Source: a virus
DNA length: 20,076 nucleotides
Direction: 5' to 3' (one strand)
IMG/VR virus record: IMGVR_UViG_3300027365_000073
Span: 1 to 20,076 of that record
Made by a program: the position numbers and the translations under genes. Each line of letters opens with the position of its first letter. Position 1 is the first letter of the stretch. This document shows positions 14,127 through 19,479 of the stretch, piece by piece. The notes below the pieces were generated by a model. It was not told the DNA's origin. It searched no databases and saw nothing but the letters and a program-made list of their open reading frames with translations.

Positions 14127-15373
14127 TAAGAATCCTTTTTGATATGTCTGTTAATATTAGACATCAGAGAAGAGAATGTACCGTCTGCCGATTGATGTGA
14201 CTTATAATATTCATATGCCATTTCACGCCAATCATCGCGCATCTGATCATCTTTAGCAAGTTGTTCCATTAGATTGTAACATTCATTCCAATTAGAACCA
14301 TCCTTTTCAATGAATACAGTCCCTGTGTCTTTGTCTTGTGCAATTGGATTGCCTGTTTGTTTATGGTAACAATAATCAAAGTAATTTTTGCGAAATACTG
14401 GAATACATCCGACAGACACAATTTCTGCATGCGTATATTCAATAGAATGTTCAAGGAAACGTGGATCTAGGCGTGATAACTGATAGCCAAAACCGCATTT
14501 AGATAGACGCTCAAGTAGTTCATCATTCTTATAAAAAGAAAATAGCGCTGGAAGTCCATTATAATATGGTTTTAGATCAATGTCTTCGATTTGATCTTTG
14601 AAATGGTTATGAAAATCGTATGATTGCTTGACATTAATGATAGCAGGTGATTGTTCAAGACCTTCAAATGTAATAAGGAAATCGCGACCCATGAGTTCCT
14701 GACAGAACTCGAACATCAGATCATAACCCTTGAAAGGAGCAGTTCGTCCAATCCACTTGTGATGATATGAGTCTTGTTCTGTAATTGGCTTCCAATACTT
14801 TTCACGTACATCTTCAAAATACATTCCAGGTTGGAAATTAATAATGGGAATGTCTTGTGCTTCTGAGGGTTCATCAAATAGACTATTGGCTTCGTGATCA
14901 ATAATAACGTCGTTCTTCTTTAACCAACGAACGAAATCACTATCTTTTGTAGCATGAGAAAAGATAACGTTCGCTGCGCGACATGATTCTTCAATACATC
15001 CATTACGAACAATGGACATATTATTGTGATCATGTTGAATGAATGCCATCTTGCCTTTGGATAGATCGATCAGTTGATTGAAACGTTCTAACACAATTTC
15101 TTTGCTTGATCGAACAGGAGGTAGAGAATTTAGAATAACAACATCAGCATCTTTAACGATTTTTTGTGCTACTTCAAACTCATCGTCTTTTCGAATTGAT
15201 GTCTTGGTAATTTTACTAAAGGAATGTGATTCTTTGCGTGACCAACGCTTATCGTCTACAGCCAAAATGTCGTAGTCATAGTTGTTTTTCTTAAACCATT
15301 TTTCCCATTCGATTGCGAATTTTGTGACACCGCATCCTTCAACTCCACGACCAAGTAAAAGCAAATATTTCAT
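14126..15373 (-). CDS. agt: Glycosyltransferase, T4 alpha-glucosyltransferase-like (hmC-DNA modification)
   Basis: 415 residues (T4 alpha-GT 400). It matches T4 alpha-GT along its length as I remember it: GRGVEGCGVTKFAIE (8-22), DADVVILNSLPP, a QHDH motif (113-116), RAANVIFSH, IINFQPGMYFEDVREKYW, KWIGRTAPFKGYDLMFEF (208-211 IGRT), EGLEQSPAI, GFGYQLSRLDPRFLEHSIEYTHAE and GCIPVF. This is a GT-B fold enzyme that, in T4, transfers glucose from UDP-glucose in alpha linkage to hydroxymethylcytosine in DNA and is known to interact with the gp45 clamp. The sugar used here cannot be read from sequence. AAGGA lies 10 bases before the ATG, and gene 42 ends 13 bases upstream, consistent with one operon making and then glycosylating hmC. 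Confidence 0.9.
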   Translation of the reverse strand: MKYLLLLGRGVEGCGVTKFAIEWEKWFKKNNYDYDILAVDDKRWSRKESHSFSKITKTSIRKDDEFEVAQKIVKDADVVILNSLPPVRSSKEIVLERFNQLIDLSKGKMAFIQHDHNNMSIVRNGCIEESCRAANVIFSHATKDSDFVRWLKKNDVIIDHEANSLFDEPSEAQDIPIINFQPGMYFEDVREKYWKPITEQDSYHHKWIGRTAPFKGYDLMFEFCQELMGRDFLITFEGLEQSPAIINVKQSYDFHNHFKDQIEDIDLKPYYNGLPALFSFYKNDELLERLSKCGFGYQLSRLDPRFLEHSIEYTHAEIVSVGCIPVFRKNYFDYCYHKQTGNPIAQDKDTGTVFIEKDGSNWNECYNLMEQLAKDDQMRDDWREMAYEYYKSHQSADGTFSSLMSNINRHIKKDS

Positions 15374-15386
15374 ATTCTTCTGTTCC

Positions 15387-16064
15387 TTACTTAACTAGAT
15401 GAAAATGACGATCATAAATGTGTGCTGATCCTGCAGTCCAGATAATATCGCCTTTGATGACTTTATCGAACGAGAATTTATTATACTCTTTGACTAACTT
15501 ATCAAGTACATAATTAGCAAACGCCCTGTCATTCTTATATCCATATAGCATATCATTTGAGCGCATTCTTACGTGAAGACTCAAAGCATCATCACGAATA
15601 AAGAATTGATAAGCGTCTGTGCACATAAAATCAGAACGTCCATTATGGTTATAATCATTCCACATTTGAGGACGCGTGAAAATAGCTTGCGCACGACGAG
15701 AGTTTGGATTGTTCAAAAGCTCATGTAGAACATGATCATATTGAAATCCATTTTCACCAGAGAACAAACACCACCCATAGTTAGAATTGATCTTACCATT
15801 CTTATCAGAGACTTGATTCCAAATATCTGGTGTCTTACCTGGGATATCTTTTACATACAATGATTTACTTTCGTACCAAGCAATTTCTCGTTCAACATAA
15901 TCCCAATTCACTTCACCAAAGATTGCATCTTCGTCTGCTAGAAAAGTTAGACCGATAATTTCAATCGTTTTTACACCTGTTTTATCAGTCACAAAATCTT
16001 CATTGTCGAGTCGGTCAATGAATTCACGACGAACGTCATTTACATTTGGCAGAAAATTATTCAT
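15387..16064 (-). CDS. 42: dCMP hydroxymethylase, T4 gp42-like
   Basis: 225 residues of the thymidylate-synthase fold. It tracks T4 gp42 closely: DKTGVKTIEIIG, YESKSLYVKDIPG, INSNYGW, RRAQAIFTRPQMW and SDFMCTDAYQF with the catalytic Cys148. RMRSNDMLYGYKNDRAF places Asp179 where thymidylate synthases have Asn; that Asp gives T4 gp42 its cytosine specificity, and both residues have the T4 numbering. It makes 5-hydroxymethyl-dCMP from dCMP with methylene-tetrahydrofolate. The protein ends soon after HIYDRHFHLVK, about 20 residues earlier than T4 gp42; all active-site residues listed are retained. AAGGAG precedes the ATG with 8-base spacing, and the start overlaps the kinase stop codon (ATGA). 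Confidence 0.95.
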   Translation of the reverse strand: MNNFLPNVNDVRREFIDRLDNEDFVTDKTGVKTIEIIGLTFLADEDAIFGEVNWDYVEREIAWYESKSLYVKDIPGKTPDIWNQVSDKNGKINSNYGWCLFSGENGFQYDHVLHELLNNPNSRRAQAIFTRPQMWNDYNHNGRSDFMCTDAYQFFIRDDALSLHVRMRSNDMLYGYKNDRAFANYVLDKLVKEYNKFSFDKVIKGDIIWTAGSAHIYDRHFHLVK

Positions 16065-16588
16065 TTAAGAAACTCCTTAACAGTTGGAAGTAGATTATCA
16101 AATCCACCATCATTAGTAATATGGTAATGTAATTTATGAGGTACGCAAGAGTTATTATACACCTGTAGAAATCTCTCTGACACTCTCTCGATCATTTCTG
16201 GTTTGATAGAGTATGTATATCCATCCTCTCGCTCAATGATGCCCTCAGGTGAATCTGTGAGGAGAATAAGACGGCAATCAATATCTGACAAGAACTTTCT
16301 TTCAATGTCGTAAACATAGTCAGCAGATTGCTGTCTGAAAACGGGTCCATAGACATCTTCACCAAGATGCGATCTATCTAGAATAACATCCCAACCTTGT
16401 TCACAGAGTGTCCTAGACATCCCTAGAACCTCACTGTAGTGCTCTTGCGACCAGCCCGAATGGTATCCATCAGGTGGAGACACGCAGTGAATAGAAGTCG
16501 TTCTAGGACTAGTCAGGATGCATTTACGAATATCTTTGATGAGAGTTGACTTACCACAATTGTCGTTGCCTTCGATGATAACAATCAT
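16061..16588 (-). CDS. P-loop deoxynucleoside monophosphate kinase (thymidylate-kinase-like)
   Basis: 175 residues from the ATG at 16588 (AGGGA upstream). A longer in-frame start at 16639 would begin inside the terminator stem and is rejected. A Walker A GNDNCGKST lies at 7-15, DRSHLGEDVYGPVF near residue 70 is the DR(S/x) catalytic-region pattern of thymidylate-kinase-like enzymes, and CRLILLTDSPE is a following beta strand. The family phosphorylates dNMP to dNDP. Because the gene overlaps gene 42 by 4 bases and heads the operon, hydroxymethyl-dCMP is the likely substrate, as for T4 gp1. It looks thymidylate-kinase-like rather than like T4 gp1 as I remember it. Substrate is inferred from context. 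Confidence 0.85.
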   Translation of the reverse strand: MIVIIEGNDNCGKSTLIKDIRKCILTSPRTTSIHCVSPPDGYHSGWSQEHYSEVLGMSRTLCEQGWDVILDRSHLGEDVYGPVFRQQSADYVYDIERKFLSDIDCRLILLTDSPEGIIEREDGYTYSIKPEMIERVSERFLQVYNNSCVPHKLHYHITNDGGFDNLLPTVKEFLK

Positions 16589-16617
16589 AATTTTCCCTAT
16601 AGTATAAACGAAACAAA

Positions 16618-16641
16618 GGATGGAGGGAAATCCCTCCATCC
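16618..16641 (-). terminator. Rho-independent terminator after the HTH/acidic protein
   Basis: The minus strand reads GGATGGAGGG, loop ATTT, CCCTCCATCC, then TTTGTTTCGTTT. A 10-bp perfect stem plus T-rich tail, 23 bases after the stop codon of the gene at 16665. It separates the early genes from the modification operon. No consensus promoter is visible between it and the kinase start, so the operon may use a middle (activator-dependent) promoter or leak-through. Confidence 0.9.
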
Positions 16642-16664
16642 AAATTTATGAGTGTTTGAGAACT

Positions 16665-17402
16665 TTACTTGTTCCAACCTCCGAACACTTTCTTGTATCC
16701 GCTAAAGTATTTTTTGGCTTGCTTCTCATCATGGCCTGTCGCTTCAACAATTTGGTTGATGATCTCTTGGCGATTCTCTTTAGTGAGAGTACCTTGAGCT
16801 TTGTGGCTCTCAATCACTTCCATTACGATGAAGCGGATTGACTTGATTCCTTTCTTAGCTCGGCCGCGCTTACCTTTGCGATCCTCAACTTCAGTTGCTT
16901 CAGCCTTTTGAGCATAAAAGTCTGCAAGCAGTTTCTTCTGGTTATCATTGAGATCTTCGTAAAAATCTTCTTCTTTGATCTCTTCAAGAGAAAATTCAGC
17001 CTGCGGAGTAAACTCTTTCAGTTCAACCTCTTCTTCTTGAGTTTCTTCCTCTTCAACTTCCGGACTAGCTTCAAGGTCATCAGATTCACTCTCAGGCTCT
17101 TCAATTTCCTCAGCTGATTGAACATCTGCCTCCACTTCTTCGGGCTCCTCAGAAGCTTCCTGAGTGTCTTCTACCTTAGGAGCAAATGCTTCTTTCAGCT
17201 CAATGGTTTCTTCTGATTCGTTTGCCTCAGTCAGAAGATCCATTGCTTCATCTTCGTACTTTTCGGCATACCGAGTCACTGAGCGGGGTGAAACTTCAAA
17301 TTCTTTTGCGATATCAGCTTTGGTTTTGCCAGTCTCGTCCATCATCAGAACTTCGTAAGCGATGGCAATTTGAGTTTCACGAGTAGTGGTTGAAGTAGTC
17401 AT
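16665..17402 (-). CDS. HTH protein with long acidic linker and basic C-terminal domain
   Basis: 245 residues in three parts. Residues about 10-50 form a helix-turn-helix (KTKADIAKEFEVSPRSVTRYAEKY), of the type used to bind DNA. Residues 77-128 are 52 residues without a single Lys or Arg, 27 of them Asp or Glu, a flexible acidic stretch. Residues 175-187 are basic and AT-hook-like (KGKRGRAKKG), followed by a helical C-terminal domain to 245 (FIVMEVIESHKA...QAKKYFSGYKKVFGG). I do not recognise the whole protein. A DNA-binding regulator or chromatin-like protein with a DNA-mimic-like linker is plausible. It has its own promoter (17463-17491), a leader with a 9-bp stem-loop, GAGAGGATTATATC before the ATG, and a strong terminator after it, so it is monocistronic and likely abundant early. 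Confidence 0.8.
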   Translation of the reverse strand: MTTSTTTRETQIAIAYEVLMMDETGKTKADIAKEFEVSPRSVTRYAEKYEDEAMDLLTEANESEETIELKEAFAPKVEDTQEASEEPEEVEADVQSAEEIEEPESESDDLEASPEVEEEETQEEEVELKEFTPQAEFSLEEIKEEDFYEDLNDNQKKLLADFYAQKAEATEVEDRKGKRGRAKKGIKSIRFIVMEVIESHKAQGTLTKENRQEIINQIVEATGHDEKQAKKYFSGYKKVFGGWNK

Positions 17403-17429
17403 GATATAATCCTCTCTTCTCTTTTCAAT

Positions 17430-17458
17430 TTAGAGATTGGCTCATTCCTAATCTCTAA
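17430..17458 (-). other. Stem-loop at the predicted 5' end of the leader
   Basis: TTAGAGATT and AATCTCTAA arms, 9 bp, 11-base loop, starting about where the transcript from the promoter at 17463-17491 should begin. It may stabilise the mRNA. Confidence 0.6.
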
Positions 17459-17462
17459 GTAT

Positions 17463-17491
17463 ATTCTAACAAATCGTTTGAGATGTGTCAA
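17463..17491 (-). promoter_or_regulatory. sigma70-type promoter for the HTH/acidic gene
   Basis: -35 TTGACA (17486-17491), 17-bp spacer, -10 TAGAAT (17463-17468). Confidence 0.82.
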
Positions 17492-17507
17492 CCCCTTCCT
17501 TGGGGTT
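17490..17507 (-). terminator. Weak terminator-like hairpin overlapping a -35 box
   Basis: AACCCC, 6-base loop, GGGGTT on the minus strand, between the winged-helix gene and the next promoter. Its last two bases are part of the TTGACA box. No T-run follows on the minus strand, so termination efficiency is doubtful. Confidence 0.4.
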
Positions 17508-17516
17508 TCTTTCATT

Positions 17517-17810
17517 TTATCGAGCGTCCCACTCGAGTACACCTTCTTTAGTGATGCAGATCATGTCATAATCTTCTTCAGGATCTGTACATTCAATCAA
17601 ATCTTTCTTTGCAAGCGAAGCAATGTATCCTTTAGCCGCATTCACGCTAACTTCAAGTCGTGCAACAATATCTTCAACTGTCACTTCATTATGCCACCCG
17701 TCTACCCTTTCTCCATTCTTTGCCATTTCAACAAGTTCCAGCTTATCAAAATCAGACACATGATTCATAACTTCGTCGAGCGCTAAGAATTCATATGCGT
17801 TGAGCTTCAT
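17517..17810 (-). CDS. Small winged-helix-like protein
   Basis: 97 residues. The central and C-terminal part reads as a winged helix: TVEDIVARLEVSVNAAKGYIASLAKKDLIE is a helix-turn-helix followed by a wing-type strand ICITKEGVLEW. The N-terminus is helical and acidic. Such proteins bind DNA or act as transcription adaptors; no specific family or T4 equivalent is recognised. It has its own promoter (17856-17884) and a leader ending GAGGAACTATATCATG. The leader and promoter share 41 of 43 bases with those of the next gene upstream (18181-18223). Confidence 0.72.
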   Translation of the reverse strand: MKLNAYEFLALDEVMNHVSDFDKLELVEMAKNGERVDGWHNEVTVEDIVARLEVSVNAAKGYIASLAKKDLIECTDPEEDYDMICITKEGVLEWDAR

Positions 17811-17825
17811 GATATAGTTCCTCGT

Positions 17826-17868
17826 GGTTATTCCGTTTTCCTACCTTACAAGTCTATCTTAACAAATT
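17826..17868. repeat. 43-bp leader/promoter repeat, copy 1
   Basis: Matches 18181-18223 at 41 of 43 positions (differences at 17846 and 17854). It covers the leader and the -10 box of the winged-helix gene. Confidence 0.9.
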
Positions 17869-17884
17869 CTGGTAGATGTGTCAA
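17856..17884 (-). promoter_or_regulatory. sigma70-type promoter for the winged-helix gene
   Basis: -35 TTGACA (17879-17884), 17-bp spacer, -10 TAAGAT (17856-17861). Confidence 0.8.
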
Positions 17885-17893
17885 TAGCCATGA

Positions 17894-18166
17894 TCACATT
17901 TCGTAGTCATTGATGATACAATTCATTTCGTCGCGGCCAAAATACTCAACACATCCACGATCATCGACAATCTTAATTTCTTTATCATCCACCTCATCGA
18001 CGATCAATTCTCCACCTTCAATCTCATCAAGATCACAACCATTATACTCACATACACGCTTATAGAGATCGTCTTTGCTATCATAATATTCGACCCAAGG
18101 AATATCGTCATGCGCAAAGCGAATTTCAAAGAAGTACCCATTAACATTCATAACATAGCGTTTCAT
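17894..18166 (-). CDS. Hypothetical acidic protein, 90 residues
   Basis: Not recognised. A strongly acidic protein of alternating strands: NVNGYFFEIRFAHDD, then YDSKDDLYKRVCEYNGCDLDEIEGG, then VDEVDDKEIKIVDDRGCVEYFG. The start at 18166 is chosen because GGAGACTATATC directly precedes it and the promoter at 18211-18239 lies just upstream. An in-frame ATG at 18277 would lie upstream of that promoter and across the terminator. Net charge is very negative, as in several small phage inhibitors or DNA mimics, but nothing specific supports such a role. Confidence 0.7.
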   Translation of the reverse strand: MKRYVMNVNGYFFEIRFAHDDIPWVEYYDSKDDLYKRVCEYNGCDLDEIEGGELIVDEVDDKEIKIVDDRGCVEYFGRDEMNCIINDYEM

Positions 18167-18180
18167 GATATAGTCTCCAA

Positions 18181-18223
18181 GGTTATTCCGTTTTCCTACC
18201 CTACAAGTATATCTTAACAAATT
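18181..18223. repeat. 43-bp leader/promoter repeat, copy 2
   Basis: Second copy of the module at 17826-17868 (41 of 43 identical), upstream of the acidic 90-residue gene. Confidence 0.9.
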
Positions 18224-18239
18224 TATGATAGCTTGTAAA
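18211..18239 (-). promoter_or_regulatory. sigma70-type promoter for the acidic 90-residue gene
   Basis: -35 TTTACA (18234-18239), 17-bp spacer, -10 TAAGAT (18211-18216). The terminator of the previous gene ends 5 bases upstream of the -35 box. Confidence 0.75.
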
Positions 18240-18244
18240 CCAGC

Positions 18245-18268
18245 AAAGGGGCAAAATTTTGCCCCTTT
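18245..18268 (-). terminator. Palindromic terminator after the AP2-like gene
   Basis: A perfect 24-base palindrome (AAAGGGGCAAAA and its complement) located 25 bases past the stop codon of the gene at 18294. On the minus strand the T-run is only three bases; on the plus strand it is five. Probably bidirectional in principle. Confidence 0.7.
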
Positions 18269-18293
18269 TTGTAACACTATGTAAACGATTAAA

Positions 18294-18791
18294 TTATTTG
18301 ATCATGATGCCCGTCAGATGATTGAGAAGCTGAACACCTTCTTTACTCAGTGAGTTATTCATATATGAATTCACCACTGAGCTAATAAGTTTTTGTTCGT
18401 CATCGTTGAATCCACTCTTGCTAACATCAAAATCAAGTTGATTTTGCATCACGGGCTGTTTGGATTTGGTTGAAATCTGTTTGATATATCGAGTCTTTGT
18501 ATCGATTTCAAATGTCCCTTTAGTCGTCTCAACAGTCATCGTACGCTGTGCTGGAAGCTCAGAGTGGCGATACCCATAAAACTCAGCTGCAATTTGCGCT
18601 ACGACTTGCTCACTTGGATTCACACCAAGAAACGAAAAAGTCAGATTGGAATTAGAAGCGGTATTGATTTGAATGCGCCATGCATATCCAGGACGTTGGT
18701 CTTTCGACACACCCCAATATTTAGAAGTGCCACGATTGTTAACATAACCAAAGCCATCAAATTGAATATTCATGTTCTTACGTTTAGCCAT
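18294..18791 (-). CDS. Stand-alone AP2-like DNA-binding protein
   Basis: 165 residues from the ATG at 18791 (AGAGGA 8 bases upstream). An in-frame TTG six codons earlier lies on the Shine-Dalgarno site and is rejected. Residues 21-73 resemble an AP2/ERF-type domain: GTSKYWGVSKDQRPGYAWRIQI for the three-strand sheet, then FLGVNPSEQVVAQIAAEFYG for the strand and packing helix (compare SKYRGV...W.A.I...G.F.T.EEAA.AYD). In phages this domain usually comes with an HNH nuclease; here no HNH motif is seen, and the rest (74-165) is a mixed region ending in two helices. The N-terminus is basic (MAKRKN). A sequence-specific DNA-binding protein is likely. It has its own promoter (18843-18871) and a hairpin at the predicted transcript start. 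Confidence 0.68.
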   Translation of the reverse strand: MAKRKNMNIQFDGFGYVNNRGTSKYWGVSKDQRPGYAWRIQINTASNSNLTFSFLGVNPSEQVVAQIAAEFYGYRHSELPAQRTMTVETTKGTFEIDTKTRYIKQISTKSKQPVMQNQLDFDVSKSGFNDDEQKLISSVVNSYMNNSLSKEGVQLLNHLTGIMIK

Positions 18792-18818
18792 TTTCACTTT
18801 CCTCTTCAAGTTTAAGTA

Positions 18819-18835
18819 TGGATTTCCTCAATCCA
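18819..18835 (-). other. Short stem-loop at the predicted mRNA 5' end
   Basis: TGGATT, 5-base loop, AATCCA; it starts about 8 bases after the -10 box, so at the expected +1. Confidence 0.5.
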
Positions 18836-18842
18836 CAATTAT

Positions 18843-18871
18843 ATTCTACACCAACATTTTCAATGTGTCAA
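18843..18871 (-). promoter_or_regulatory. sigma70-type promoter for the AP2-like gene
   Basis: -35 TTGACA (18866-18871), 17-bp spacer, -10 TAGAAT (18843-18848). Confidence 0.82.
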
Positions 18872-18877
18872 CCAGAT

Positions 18878-19072
18878 TTATGATACAATCTCATTAACGG
18901 TTTTCACAATATGTTTTGCTTGGCAATATGAAGTATCATCTCCACGTGTAATAGTAAACACGTCGTTAATGATAGCAATTTTCATGTGCTTCACGTAAAG
19001 ATACGGCCAAACAATCTTACTTTCACATTTAATAGCTTTCTTAAGATCAACTAGCGTATAGACAGTATTCAT
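18878..19072 (-). CDS. Hypothetical protein, 64 residues
   Basis: Not recognised. A small basic protein with a hydrophobic beta-type middle (IVWPYLYVKHMKIAIINDVFTITRG). No clear membrane helix. GAGGAATCTATATC precedes the ATG and a dedicated promoter lies at 19103-19131, so it belongs to the same style of single-gene early units as its neighbours. Confidence 0.65.
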   Translation of the reverse strand: MNTVYTLVDLKKAIKCESKIVWPYLYVKHMKIAIINDVFTITRGDDTSYCQAKHIVKTVNEIVS

Positions 19073-19102
19073 GATATAGATTCCTCATCAGTTTACATAT
19101 CT

Positions 19103-19131
19103 ATAATAACAAAGCATGACATCCGTGTCAA
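19103..19131 (-). promoter_or_regulatory. sigma70-type promoter for the 64-residue gene
   Basis: -35 TTGACA (19126-19131), 17-bp spacer, -10 TATTAT (19103-19108). Confidence 0.8.
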
Positions 19132-19145
19132 CTTTTTTTCTCACA

Positions 19146-19469
19146 TCAGTCAGCATGTCCCCAACGAGATGCCCCGGCTGCAGCATCGTCATCCGCTTCA
19201 TCTGGATCATTCCAGTCAAGCTCAAACACGTCTTCAAGATATGTTAGCGCCACATCATAATCTTCAACGTTTGCTGTACTGATAGCAGCACCATTAGCAT
19301 CAAAGAGAGTTACTGTGGTTTGGAGAGTAACTGGATCTTCTTCAATCTCAAAATATTCGGCTTGATCTACGATAGCATCAGTGAAAGCATCATCCATAGA
19401 TTGGACGGCTTCTGAGATTTCTCTGTGTTCTTGGAGTGAAAGCATATGACTGTTCCTAGGATAAAACAT
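19146..19469 (-). CDS. Hypothetical acidic protein, 107 residues
   Basis: Not recognised. An acidic protein with a helical N-terminal part (LQEHREISEAVQSMDDAFTDAI), a beta-type middle (VTLQTTVTLFDANGAAI) and an Asp/Ala-rich C-terminus (DEADDDAAAGASRWG). Two starts are possible: the ATG at 19469 (AAAGGTG upstream, preferred) or the ATG at 19445 (AGGA upstream). It starts 10 bases after dexA with no promoter visible between, so it is probably co-transcribed with dexA. Confidence 0.7.
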   Translation of the reverse strand: MFYPRNSHMLSLQEHREISEAVQSMDDAFTDAIVDQAEYFEIEEDPVTLQTTVTLFDANGAAISTANVEDYDVALTYLEDVFELDWNDPDEADDDAAAGASRWGHAD

Positions 19470-19479
19470 GGATTCACCT

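Noticed and set aside
16591-16606. ACTATAGGGA on the minus strand, resembling the end of a T7 class promoter
   Set aside because: Only about ten bases match, the upstream specificity region is absent, and no single-subunit phage RNA polymerase would be expected in a T4-like phage.
16589-16639. In-frame extension of the kinase to an ATG at 16639
   Set aside because: The added residues are encoded by the terminator stem and tail, have no Shine-Dalgarno site, and the P-loop protein starts naturally at 16588.
17490-17507. AACCCC/GGGGTT hairpin as a plus-strand terminator (T-rich tail on the plus strand)
   Set aside because: No plus-strand gene leads into it; kept only as a weak minus-strand hairpin.
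18167-18277. N-terminal extension of the acidic 90-residue protein to an ATG at 18277
   Set aside because: It would run across the terminator palindrome and the gene's own promoter; the SD site and leader point to 18166.
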